A stretch of DNA of 64,000 nucleotides from Arion vulgaris (taxonomy: Eukaryota > Mollusca > Gastropoda > Stylommatophora > Arionidae). The notes under the pieces were generated by a model. The model ran no database searches and was not told the origin of the DNA. It worked only from the letters and a program-made list of their open reading frames with translations. Below, piece after piece: positions 54,349-64,000 of the stretch (its first letter is position 1; each line of letters starts with the position of its first letter). The stretch lies in assembly GCA_020796225.1 (NCBI GenBank), contig CM036767.1:18219927-18283926 (forward strand), in the 5' to 3' direction. The translations under genes and the position numbers were made by a program.

Positions 54349-54600
54349 TTTCTTCGAACACTCCATATTGACCACTTGTTAACCACTTTTGGGGATTTGT
54401 ATGTGATCAGAGCCTAAGAACGATTGTACGTTGTGCTAGTTATGCACCTACAAGTAGGCCAGCACATCCGATTTCTGCACACTATTTATTTACTAGGGTA
54501 GCTTCCTTGCATGCTTTCTACCTCAGCCATCTTTTTTAAAACATGGCTTTTAGGTCAGCAGTGTTACTATTATTGCTCCTTATAAGCAGCAACACACGGG
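54349..54600 (-). mobile_element. SINE-B copy
   Basis: Reverse copy starting cttcgaacactccatattga and ending gcaacacacgggac. The core region is degraded. Confidence 0.88.
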
Positions 54601-54924
54601 ACGATCATTGCTCACAGATGCTTGTTCCTTCAGAATTTCACACCGCTGATGTAGTCCTTAAACTCATTTTCTGTTGAGGTTGGCATGCGTTGGAGCAGTC
54701 ATTCTCAGATCTTCAATGACATCCTTACCCATTATCTTCTAGGTCTTCTCTCATTCTTCTTCCAGACACCATGAATGTCTAAGAGGTGACTGATGTAGGG
54801 ATCTTTTTCTTCGAACCCCAGGAATTATGAGTTATCACTCTTTTGCCTATAGTGCATTGGGGAGTACCTGCTTTCTTTAAAACACAGAAACCTCCAACAG
54901 CTCTAGGCATGTAGTGCTATGTTT

Positions 54925-55095
54925 AGTGCTGTGTAGGGGCCTAGGGAAGCTACCCTAGTAAATAAAAGCGTCACAAAATGGATGTTCTGGCCTACTTGTA
55001 GGTGCACAATGTACAATCGCTTTAGGCTCAGATCACATACAAATCACACAGAGTGGTTAACAAGTGGTCGATATGGAGCATTCAAGAAGAAATAT
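54925..55095 (+). mobile_element. SINE-B 3' two thirds
   Basis: Begins gtaggggcctagggaagcta, then ggcctacttgtaggtgcaca, and ends ggagcattcaagaagaa. Confidence 0.87.
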
Positions 55096-55124
55096 CAGCT
55101 CAAGTTGCAACTGTGAAAGGATTA

Positions 55125-55270
55125 TAATAATTCATCTCGTACGTTAAACTTACATAGTTCCTGCAAGTAATTCCTCCATACCGCTCTATCCTTGCAACTC
55201 GCTCATGTCTTCCATGGAATTGAGACCATATTTCTTGCTCTCTCAGCAAAGTTCGTTTCAGAGTTTAAAG
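55125..55270 (-). pseudogene. RTE-c 3' terminus
   Basis: taataattcatctcgtacgt, ctgcaagtaattcctccata and gcaaagttcgtttcagagt match the 3' end of the 46.25-kb copy. Confidence 0.78.
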
Positions 55271-55321
55271 GATTGCCACTCCAGAATAGGCCATTACAGT
55301 CACAACAGACGATGTGATTCA

Positions 55322-55580
55322 TCTTCTTTGAACGATCCATATCGACTCACTTGCTAACCACCTCTTTGTGAATTGTATGTGATTCATGTCTAAGAGCAAT
55401 TGTACGTTGTGCCAGTTATGCGACTACAAGTAGGCCAGCACATCCGATCTCTGTGACACTTTAAAAAACAAACTAGGGCTGCTTCCTAGGCCCTACATCA
55501 GTCGCCTCTTACATCATGCCTTGTAGGCTGCAGTGTTACTATTCTTTGCTCCCTTGGAAGCCACGCAACACGGACGAGAC
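55322..55580 (-). mobile_element. SINE-B copy
   Basis: Reverse copy from cttctttgaacgatccatat to cacgcaacacgga, followed directly by the about 61-bp tandem array. Confidence 0.88.
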
Positions 55581-55990
55581 GACGTGATTCAGCACGAACA
55601 AACTACGTGACAAAAAAACCTTTATTCTCTAGGAACAAAGGAGACCAAGGAATGAATGGATGAACAAACTACGTGACAAAAAACCTTTATTCTCTAGGAA
55701 CAGGAGACCATGGAATGAATGAATGAACAAATTACGTGACAAAAAACCTTTATTCTCTAGGAACAAAGGAGACCATGGAATGAATGAATGAACAAATTAC
55801 CTGACAAAAACCTTTATTATCTAGGAACAGAAGGAGACCATGGAATAAGGAATGAACAAATTACATGACAAAAACCTTTATTCTCTAGGAACGAAGGAGA
55901 CCATGGAACGAATGAATGAACAAACTACGTGACAAAAAACCTTTATTCTCTAGGAACAAAGGAGACCATGGAATGAATGAATGAATGAAC
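55580..55990 (+). repeat. About 61-bp tandem repeat, about 6 units
   Basis: Unit gaatgaatgaacaaactacg, tgacaaaaaacctttattct, ctaggaacaaaggagaccat g. Very similar units. Starts at the head of a reverse SINE-B. Confidence 0.93.
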
Positions 55991-56329
55991 AGAACACAAT
56001 CAGCATCCAAAACTATTCAGAATTAGACCTTCAGTTGTCATTGATAAATAGTTGCAGACATATTTTGTGAAGTTGCTGTTGCATACATCAAAGTTCAAAA
56101 TCTGCATAATTAAATACATTATTGGGTTATAAAGCTGACCAGAACAGATAAGATCGAGTGATATCAGCTCAGGATCGAATGTTGACTGTAATGGATGCTC
56201 AACATTATATATATATTTTTTCCTTAACGTTATGCATTTACACACTCCCTGTTAAACTTCAAATTTGTCAATGTTTCTTTCCAGCAGAACTTGTTGTCAT
56301 TCAGTTTCTTGCATGATTTCAATGATTCA

Positions 56330-56835
56330 TTATCTTAACCACATTTGCTGTGAGCGGCGAGGGAGATTTAGTTTTCTATCACTACCAATGACACCACAAA
56401 ACGAATACTCCAGTGCTATATTGATCCAATACTTCTGTATGGCAGCAAATAATGGACAATGAATAAACAATCAATACGATCATTGGAAGCCACAGAGATG
56501 TGGTTTTACAGAATAATGCTGAAAATTCCAAGAAAACAAATGTTTTAAATCAGGCCTGCACACAAAGAAACTTTATCAAAAGAATAAGAATCCGACAATC
56601 AAGGTTCTTCGGGATTATAATGCGAAGAGAAGATTTAGAACATTTGGTAGCAACAGGTAAAATTCAGGGAAGGAGAGATTGGGGAAGACAGAGAGAGAAG
56701 ATGCTGGATTGCCTGCCTGACAACATGGTTCGACACAAGATCGACGTCAGAACTGATTACATGCACCAAGCAGAGAGAGTTGTGGGGAGACATGATCGCC
56801 TACGCCGGCGGGCATGTCACTTGATTGATTGATCT
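56330..56835 (+). pseudogene. RTE-like LINE 3' fragment
   Basis: Frames: EATEMWFYRIMLKIPRKQ, GRRDWGRQREKMLDCLPDN and YMHQAERVVGRHDRLRRRAC. It ends with (TTGA)n. A short relative is at 30835-30900 (gaggtcacagagatgtggtt). Confidence 0.78.
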
Positions 56836-56837
56836 TG

Positions 56838-57172
56838 TGCCAGATGTGTTGTGCTTGATGTTGCCAGTCCATGCTTTGCAGGAAATCTGAGATATTATTC
56901 TATCCATCATGTTCTTGGCCTGCCTCGAGCTCTGCGCCCTGAGTGTCAATTATTATTTTAGGCACGTGAAGGTAGTAAATGTGGTCCCATTCTCATTAGA
57001 TGGCCGAACCACTTGATTATATGTTTCTCGATGTACTGTATGCATGGTAAAGTACCAATGATGCTTCTGATATTCTCGTTTCTCACGCTATCTCTCCTGG
57101 TAACGTTGACAGCTTTTCGTAGACATCTCATTTCACATGTTGTAATCTTTCTTTCTTGTGTCTTAGTCATTA
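56838..57172 (-). pseudogene. RTE-d LINE 3' end bordering the 24-bp array
   Basis: Minus frame MTKTQERKITTCEMRCLRKA, RNENIRSIIGTLPCIQYIEK and IKWFGHLMRMGPHLLPSRA. The tandem array starts immediately at its 5' side (57175). Confidence 0.8.
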
Positions 57173-57185
57173 TTGTGTTTTAAAA

Positions 57186-58092
57186 AAGAACTTGAGAAAT
57201 TAATAATGGCAGTACAAGAGAAATTAATAATGGCAGTACAAGAGAAATTAATAATGACAGTACAAGAGAAATTAATAATGACAGTACAAGAGAAATTAAT
57301 AATGACAGTACAAGAGAAATTAATAATGACAGTACAAGAGAAATTAATAATGACAGTACAAGAGAAATTAATAATGGCAGTACAAGAGAAATTAATAATG
57401 ACAGTACAAGAGAAATTAATAATGACAGTACAAGAGAAATTAATAATGGCAGTACAAGAGAAATTAATAATGGCAGTACAAGAGAATTTAATAATGACAG
57501 TGCAAGAGAAATTAATAATGGCAGTACAAGAGAAATTAATAATGACAGTACAAGAGAAATTAATAATAACAGTACAAGAGAAATTAATAATGACAGTACA
57601 AGAGAAATTAATAATGACAGTACAAGAGAAATTAATAATGACAGTACAAGAGAAATTAATAATAACAGTACAAGAGAAATTAATAATGACAGTACAAGAG
57701 AAATTAATAATGACAGTACAAGAGAAATTAATAATGACAGTACAAGAGAAATTAATAATGACAGTACAAGAGAAATTAATAATGACAGTACAAGAGAAAT
57801 TAATAATGACAATACAAGAGAAATTAATAATGACAGTACAAGAGAAATTAATAATGGCAGTGCAAGAGAAATTAATAATGGCAGTACAAGAGAAATTAAT
57901 AATGGCAGTGCAAGAGAAATTAATAATGGCAGTGCAAGAGAAATTAATAATGGCAGTACAAGAGAAATTAATAATGGCAGTACAAGAGAAATTAATAATG
58001 ACAGTACAAGAGAAATTAATAATAACAGTACAAGAGAAATTAATAATGACAGTACAAGAGAAATTAATAATGGCCGTGCAAGAGAAATTAAT
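57186..58092 (+). repeat. 24-bp minisatellite, about 37 units
   Basis: Unit aagagaaattaataatgaca followed by gtac, with A/G change (gaca/ggca) and rare others. Since 24 is divisible by three, stop-free frames persist on both strands (LIMTVQEK on plus; INFSCTVI and LISLVLSL on minus). No start context, domain or splice evidence, so not a gene. Bounded by an RTE-d 3' end on the left and a SINE-J on the right. Confidence 0.97.
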
Positions 58093-58094
58093 GA

Positions 58095-58335
58095 AAATCC
58101 TGGCATATCCTTCATAGCAGTTCACCATCTACCACAGTAAACGAGTCGTCGATTTTCTAGGTACCACTTCTAGGCGTTCAGTAGTTTGCATTGCTTTCTT
58201 AACGGTGAGGTCTATTTTTACCTTTCGTAAAATTCCACGAGGACAAATTTGCTTCCAAACTGCCAACCGCGGAGTTTGAACAAGGTACGTTTGGGTTGTG
58301 ATCGAGTTCACTATCGTTTAAGCTACAGACGCCCA
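58095..58335 (-). mobile_element. SINE family J copy bordering the 24-bp array
   Basis: Same parts as the 47.7-kb copy: gagtcgtcgattttctaggt, gtgaggtctatttttacctt, ggttgtgatcgagttcacta. The 24-bp tandem array ends exactly at its 3' side. Confidence 0.78.
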
Positions 58336-58429
58336 AGAGAAAAGCGAATAAAAACTAAGTGTATGTCTCATCGTGGCGAGAATAAAGTAAGGACAACCGA
58401 TAAACAAAGTAATGACAATCGATAAACAA

Positions 58430-58561
58430 ATATAATAATTCCTCTCGTACCGTTATACGTTACACAGGACGTGCAAGCAATATCTAAATACCGCTCTATC
58501 ATGGGGAACTTGTTCAATCTCTTCCATGGAATTGAGTCCTATTCTAGGGCCTCTCTCAGCA
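58430..58561 (-). pseudogene. RTE-c 3' terminus, target of a SINE-B
   Basis: ataattcctctcgtaccgtt to gggcctctctcagcat. Interrupted at about 58561 by the reverse SINE-B, with the LINE text continuing at 58819. Confidence 0.75.
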
Positions 58562-58818
58562 TCTTCTTCTGAACGCTCCACATCAATCGCTTGTTAACCA
58601 CTCTTTGTTAATTGTATGTAATTTGTGTCTAAGAGCGATTGTACGTTGTGCTAGTTATACGCCTACAAGTAGGCCAGTACAACCGATTTCTGCGCTGCTG
58701 TTTATTTACTAGGGTAGCATCCCTAGGGCCTACACCAGTCGCCTCTTACGACATGAATTGTGGGTTGCAGTGGTACTATTCTTTGCTTCCCTTTCGGCTC
58801 CGGCACCCGCGGGCGGCA
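58562..58818 (-). mobile_element. SINE-B copy inserted in an RTE 3' end
   Basis: Reverse copy from cttcttctgaacgctccaca to ggcacccgcgggcgg. The flanks both read catct and ctctcagca, and the RTE text resumes after it (ctctcagcaaagctc), showing insertion into an older RTE tail. Confidence 0.88.
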
Positions 58819-58870
58819 TCTCTCAGCAAAGCTCTATATTAACATTACTTTTGTTATTATTAACAGTATT

Positions 58871-59128
58871 GCCGCCCGAGTGGTTACCGGGGCCCAAATT
58901 TGGGGTGTAAAGAATAGAACCACTGTTACCTGCCATGCATGTCGTAAGAGGCGACTAAGGAGGTTAGACTGAAATCGGATGCACATGTCCTAAACGTGTA
59001 CAAGTCTATGCATTTAGGGGCCTACCAAACCAATGTGCAACGTATACACGTTCTTGGCAAAGATCAAACATTTCACAAAGAGTGATTAAAATTGATTGTA
59101 AAGAACGAACGCAAAGAAGAAGAAGAAC
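58871..59128 (+). mobile_element. SINE-A, full length, 11-bp target duplication
   Basis: Head gccgcccgagtggttaccgg, core gtcgtaagaggcgactaagg and (GAA)n tail, flanked by aacagtattgc on both sides. It is the cleanest copy and could serve as a reference for family A. Confidence 0.93.
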
Positions 59129-59164
59129 AGTATTGCAATCATCACATGGCACCCGCACCAATGT

Positions 59165-59412
59165 CGTAAGAGGCGTTAAGGAAACCCACTGACAGCATCA
59201 CGAGACAGGCTCTCTGATGGAACCCCAGGGCAATAGAGGTAATGGATGACATAGGAACACCTGGAGACGGGAGTTGGTGACGGAATGCAAGAAAATGGGG
59301 AAAGAGTGGAGAGATCTGAAAAATAGGCCATTGGATAGGCGGGCTTGGAAGACCTTCGTTGCAGACCTGTGCCTCCCTAGAGACGAAGGGTGAAGAAGAA
59401 GAAGAAGAAGAT
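59165..59412 (+). pseudogene. RTE LINE 3' end
   Basis: tgacagcatcacgagacagg, ggaacacctggagacgggag, gcctccctagagacgaaggg and a (GAA)n end. Confidence 0.78.
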
Positions 59413-59679
59413 ATTGCGTCCGCGCCTCCACAACCATAATTCCGATAAGCCCTAATATATAAAAAAAATTGGACAGCACTGGTGTATATGGTTAAAGAAA
59501 CGTATACAAGTCACTCACTAACAGCCTATTGGATAAAGATGTTTTTTCCCCCCAAATGCTTACGCCTCAGTAATTTCTCTCTCGCGATCATCGCCCAGAC
59601 AGATGTACCAGATTTCCCCATAAATCTCATTCATGTAGAAATCTGATTCATGCAACCTAGCATTGGTCTGTTTCGTCAC

Positions 59680-60766
59680 ATCTTTAGCGCCATTTGGAGC
59701 TCTGGTGCTTATCCTTCGGCAATGTGTCCGGTTTTAGCCAGCGTTTACTGGGTTCACTCTCCGTCAGTCTTTGGCTGTCCCCAGCCGACCTGCAAGGCAG
59801 CAGGTTGATATTTTCTTTTAGGGTAGCTACCCCAAGACAACCTACCCTCCCGGATTGTTGAGCGTCATCTGCCCAGGTTACCAGTCTTTTTTGAACTACT
59901 TGGTTTACCTGCCATCTAGTTTTGTGTACGGTTTTCTCCGCTAGCCTTTGATTGTCGTCAATCGAACTACAAGGCAGTAGTAGGTTTTGGGTGCCCCTTC
60001 GTCCATTTCTGCTTGTGCCGTCTTCCACCGACTGGGCCCGCCATTTTCCTCTTCGTCACTTGTGCTTACATTGTTCTACTGGGCGTCACCTTACTCTTTT
60101 ATATCTCACTGTGCACAGTTTATTACCATTCGGTAGGAAAAGTTTGCACTGAATTCAAGCCTCTGTCCCGGGCTTTTCAGTTTTTCTGCACGTTTGGATT
60201 GTCCGCTCACCCTGCGTTTGCCCCCTCCCCTCTTCCCCATTTTCGCCCCATCTTCAGCACCGTGCATGTCTGCCTCACCGTTGGGCTCACCTGTGTATCG
60301 TCCTTATGCGTGTTCGCTCTACTTTGGTGCCTGCTCACCGTGTTTATCGGGTTTCTCCCCGTGCTCACATTTACTATGCCTCGAAACTGTCAGGATTCAA
60401 CTCAATTCGGGCCCCAACCTCAGGGCTCCAAGTTTCGCCCCATGTGGGAACTCGCTTTTTCTCTGGATGCACCCCTCATTCCTGTTTATTTGTTCAGCTT
60501 TTCCCATCGGCCGGGAGAGACGTGAATTAATAGTCACTCTGGGATTCTGCTCGTTTGTGTTGCGAGCGGATCTCATTCAACGTAACTGCGTCTGCTACTT
60601 ATACCAGAGTAGCTCTCCCTCGATCCCTGTCCTCTTAGCAAGACAGAAACCGTTGTCTGTTTCCAGGGTCACCACGTGGAGGTGGGGTTGGATCTTGGTT
60701 AGGGCCAGCTCACTAATTCTGGCGCGACGTTGTCCCTATGCGCCTTTGACCCTCTCAGTAATTTAG
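59680..60766 (-). mobile_element. GC-rich composite repeat D, second long copy
   Basis: Collinear with 14165-15400, with the insert cttttcagtttttctgcacg to gtttctccccgtgctcacat somewhat longer here. ORFs on the plus strand (60013-60525, 60194-60766) follow the repeat and have no known domain. Confidence 0.7.
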
Positions 60767-60774
60767 AATGCCAT

Positions 60775-61200
60775 CTGCGTTTTTCCCATGGCAACATATG
60801 GTTATGAGACATGGACCATTGACAAAGCGGCGAAGATCATTAATGCCTTTGAATGCAAGTGCTACAGAAGAGTACTTAGAATATCATGGACATAGGACAA
60901 CTGCTTCTGTTCTGCAACAGCTTAAAATTAAAGAGAGTTGGCTATTAAAGAACATACAATCAAGGAAAATTAAATATTTCGGACACATCAATCGACATAA
61001 GTGCCTAGAGAAGATACTTTTGGAGGGAATGATGCCTGGAAGCTGGATGAGAGGAAGACCTGGAAGACGACGGTTGCAAGTTGCCATTAACGATCTGAGA
61101 ATGACTGCTGCTGACGCAAGTCATTTTGCACAGAACAGAGAGTTTTTCAGGACTGCTGTCATGGGAGCCAAGTTCCGGAAGGGACAAGCTACTTGATGAT
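60775..61200 (+). pseudogene. RTE-e LINE 3' end
   Basis: Frames: ATYGYETWTIDKAAKIINAF, ECKCYRRVLRISWT, IKYFGHINRHKCLEKILLEG and MRGRPGRRRLQVAINDLRMT, ending KFRKGQAT. One frameshift. A reverse relative is at 18725-18975. Confidence 0.82.
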
Positions 61201-61639
61201 GAGGATCTCTGTTGCTGATATAATTCAAAGCTTCGTAGCATCGACTCTAGTCAAGATTGCACAATTTATCACAGTCAACAAACAAAAGTCAACATAGATG
61301 CAGTAAAACAAATCAAAGAGTTTGCATATCTAAGGAGCATTTTTCAGCCCGTGGAAGAATAACTAACGAAAGTCAACATAGAAGCAATAACGCAAATCAA
61401 ATCATAGTACAAATCGCAGAATTTGAAATGCAAACATGTCACAGTATAGGACACAATCTTATGGAAATTCATGTATCATTTATATTACACTTATGCTTCT
61501 AGTACTTCTTTCCATGTTTGACTATGTATTTGCAGTTTGTTTTTCATGTTTCACTACTGAGAGATTTTGATCGTCTTTTTTATCTTCCATCATGTACTCT
61601 TAAGGCCTGCCATTTTTGTGATGTGCTACAGTACTGTAT

Positions 61640-62025
61640 TATGTTCACGTTTGCGATGGTATAGAGTTATCATCTTATCTATCATTTGCGTGAACCGAGG
61701 TTGCTTGTTGTCGCTTGATGTTGTCAGTCCATGCTTTCGCAGGGACTCTGAGATGTTATCTATCCATCGTGTTCTTGGCCTGCCTCTGCGTCCTGAGTGT
61801 CGATTATTATAGGCACGCGATGGTAGTAAATGTGGTTCCATTCTCATTAGATGGCCGAACCACTTGATTCTTTGCTTCTCGATGTACTGTATGCATGGTA
61901 TAGTACCAACGATGCTTCTGATATTCTCGTTTCTCACTCTATCTTCTCACTTGTAACGTTGACAGCTTTCGTAGACATCTCATTTCACATGTTGTAATCT
62001 TTCTTCTTGTGTCTTAGTCAGGGGC
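61640..62025 (-). pseudogene. RTE-d LINE 3' end, second copy
   Basis: Minus frame RNENIRSIVGTIPCIQYIEK, IKWFGHLMRMEPHLLPSRAY and GRRGRPRTRWIDNISESLRK. Near-identical to 56838-57172, but not followed by the 24-bp array. Confidence 0.82.
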
Positions 62026-62029
62026 CATG

Positions 62030-62255
62030 TGAGAAATCCTAACAGCTAAATAAGACAGGTTCTCTGATGGAACTCCCAGGGGCAAAAGAGGTAGGGAAAG
62101 ACCCAGGAACACCTGGAGACGGGAGTTGGAGACGGAATGCAAGAAAATGAGGAGAGAGTGGAGAGATCTGGAAAGGATGGCCTTGAATAGGCGGGCTTGG
62201 AAGGCCATTATTGCAGACCTATGCTTCCTAGGACGAAGGATGAAGAAGAAACTTG
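62030..62255 (+). pseudogene. RTE LINE 3' end
   Basis: ggttctctgatggaactccc, ggaacacctggagacgggag and gcttcctaggacgaaggatg match 59165-59405. It joins the end of an oppositely oriented LINE at about 62020. Confidence 0.78.
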
Positions 62256-62289
62256 TCACAATGAACACTAAAAGAGAATTGTAAACACA

Positions 62290-62705
62290 TCTTTCTCCTC
62301 ACATTATACTATCAGTGACACACTGGACGCTGACATCAAATGTAGAAGAAAACTAGTCACGAAAGAGATGAAGTGTCTACGCAGAATGCTGGAAGTATCA
62401 AAAAGAGACCGGTTTAGAAATAAAGACATCCGGAAAAAAAGGTGGGTACAACATCAGTACCGAACTTCATCAACAACAACAATGGTATGGCCACATAAAT
62501 AGATAATCAACAGATAGTGCGGCTCAAATAGCAACGCTTCTCTGATACAGTGGATACAAAACAAAAGGCCGTCTCCGCAAAAGGTGGACCTAAGAAATAA
62601 CAGAGGCGGTGAAAAACACTATGAAGCACACACAAAAGCCCGGCTTAGAAATCTCTTCTTATCCTGACTGTGAGGCTAAATAGGATTAGAGAAATGAAAG
62701 AAAGA
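62290..62705 (+). pseudogene. RTE-like LINE 3' fragment with (GAAA)n end
   Basis: Frame DIKCRRKLVTKEMKCLRRML then RDRFRNKDIRKK, later gtggatacaaaacaaaaggc, ending gaaagaaagaaag. Shorter copies at 11990-12290 and, reversed, 43860-43980. Confidence 0.72.
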
Positions 62706-62819
62706 AAGAAAGCATAGTCAAAACATCGTAGGACTACTTTCATTCAGGACATGACATATTTTCTTTCTCTGAAATTAATATTTAGTTGAAATATTCAAAA
62801 TAGATGAGACTGCAGTAAA

Positions 62820-62935
62820 ACTATTTGATTGGCAAAACACGTAATCACAAAGTACTGTAGTTTTACAAATTACAAAAATAATGACAAAATACAGCAACGT
62901 TTCGACCAACAAGGCCTTTATCAAGTTGAAGAAAC
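62820..62935 (-). mobile_element. Family-H fragment, reversed
   Basis: caaagtactgtagttttaca, cagcaacgtttcgaccaaca and aggcctttatcaagttg, the complement of the family-H motif. Confidence 0.65.
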
Positions 62936-62959
62936 CTTGATTATTTTGTGCCTCTAGTC

Positions 62960-63420
62960 TCATGTTATTCAGATTGATTAATTGATGGATTGATAGAACC
63001 ATCACCATTGCACTTTGGTGACTTACCATAAGTGCTCCGGTCTCTTTCTTACACAGAAAGATCTCAGCGCAGGGCACGAACCCGTAGCACCGGCGAGTGT
63101 CCTGATGTAATTTAGAAGATGTTTAAGATCGTTTGTACGAATTTTAAAATATTTTTCAACTTTTTTCTAATGAATTTTGCCTCAGGCAGCGGCTTTCCAG
63201 CCTGCTCTTTTCGATTTTGAACTGGTAAGGGTACTTTTACGTGCTCAAATTGAACATGGGACCTACGTTTTATCGTCCGTCTCCGATAGGACTAGGACTC
63301 GATCTCACCTACACTGAGATCATGGTTCTCTAGAAAAATATCTTGATGGCTCTACGAGTGAGCGATCCAGGTACCTTTAGGACGAGAGCCGAGCACGTAA
63401 CCTCTATTCCACAGACCCTG
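62960..63420 (-). mobile_element. SINE family F copy
   Basis: Reverse copy: ctccggtctctttcttacac, ccgtagcaccggcgagtgtc, cagcggctttccagcctgct, gatggctctacgagtgagcg and tattccacagaccct. A gattga repeat precedes it, as at 33.5 kb. Confidence 0.8.
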
Positions 63421-63559
63421 TTATAAAGGAAGAGCGATATTCAGTTGTTCCCTAACATGTTTTCATTTGGCATGAACAGAGCTCTGATAAATTAGTTTCT
63501 TTTTAGACAAAATAGTTTAGTTCAACAATTAAAACTTACTTAGCGCAGACATTGAATGA

Positions 63560-63951
63560 GAAGTGTGGGACCACATAGGGCGAAACCTGCCTTCCCAGCG
63601 CAGGAGGGGGTCCGAATTAAGTCCCAGACCCGGACAGCCCAGGCAAATTAGGTTGTCCATAAAAAGACGGGTTAGCTGGGCAGATGACGTTCATCAACCC
63701 GGGAGGGCAGGTCGTCTTAAGGGTCGCTGCCCTGAAAGAAAATAGCAACCTGGTGTCTTGTAGATTGGCTGGAGACAGCAAAAGGTTAACGTAGAGCGAA
63801 CCCAGTAAACGCTGGTTGAAATCGGACACTTCACCGAAGGATAAACACTAGAGCTCCAAATGGTACTGAACGTTGTGACGTAAAATTGCGTTCTTGGCAA
63901 AGGCTGTGCATATGTCATAATTAGAATGATAAACATGGCCGAAAAAGAACA

Positions 63952-63956
<5 letters not shown>
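63560..63956 (+). mobile_element. Repeat D, 3' third with (GA)n tail
   Basis: Contains cccgggagggcaggtcgtct, gtagattggctggagacagc, gtaaacgctggttgaaatcg, gagctccaaatggtactgaa, then ttcttggcaaaggctgtgca and a (GA)n run to the window end. The 3' end resembles that of SINE-A. Confidence 0.8.

Positions 63957-63997
<41 letters not shown>
63957..63997 (+). repeat. (GA)n microsatellite
   Basis: About twenty GA dinucleotides at the 3' end of repeat D, probably derived from its tail. Confidence 0.95.

Positions 63998-64000
<3 letters not shown>

Larger units (their letters stand above)
52651..64000. other. Downstream region, repeats only
   Basis: After HAPSTR1 the sequence holds tandem arrays, SINE-B/A, five or more LINE tails and two D repeats. 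53830-54345 (AT-rich, likely HAPSTR1 3' UTR and beyond), 55990-56330 and 61200-61640 show no recognised feature. Confidence 0.6.

Noticed and set aside
57163..58128. Three overlapping ORFs of more than 310 codons
   Set aside because: They are readings of a 24-bp tandem repeat whose period is a multiple of three. No domain, start context or splice signal.

Overview
This is intron-rich, AT-rich animal nuclear DNA carrying two protein-coding genes in a dense bed of retroposons. Exon phases, splice signals and protein similarity show an invertebrate metazoan. The species cannot be named from the sequence. The SINE core (gtcgtaagaggcgact) and a motif inside a hAT-like MITE (gaagttatctccctttt) recall repeats I associate with molluscs, but that is a weak inference.

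Gene 1 (minus strand, 195-32324, running off the left edge) is the 5' part of USP7/HAUSP. Nineteen coding exons join in phase to give 639 codons plus one nucleotide. They cover the TRAF/MATH domain, the complete catalytic domain (Cys186, His426 and Asp443 in local numbering) and the first ubiquitin-like domains. Gene 2 (plus strand, 39829-52650) is a complete four-exon HAPSTR1 (C16orf72/TAPR1) orthologue of 256 residues. The two genes are head to head, 7.5 kb apart between start codons. From memory, human USP7 and C16orf72 on 16p13.2 have the same order and orientation, so this looks like ancient linkage of two ubiquitin/p53-stress genes.

Introns and flanks are mostly mobile DNA. There are at least two related SINE families (A and B) sharing a core domain and ending in (GAA)n tails, and several other tRNA-like SINE families (C, E, F, G, J). 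There is a GC-rich composite repeat (D), many 5'-truncated RTE-like LINE tails, and fragments of an RNase H-bearing LINE. A nearly intact mariner with 49-bp inverted repeats, two older mariner fragments and a 360-bp hAT-like MITE are also present. Insertion order can be read at several nested sites: SINE in LINE, mariner in LINE, MITE in a tandem array, LINE in SINE.

Tandem arrays include a 33-bp repeat (9.1-9.65 kb), a 26-bp repeat (35.1-35.3 kb), an about 61-bp repeat (55.6-56.0 kb) and a 24-bp repeat (57.2-58.1 kb) that is open in three frames. The right 11 kb (52.65-64.0 kb) contains repeats only. I found no rRNA, genuine tRNA gene, CRISPR array or operon.
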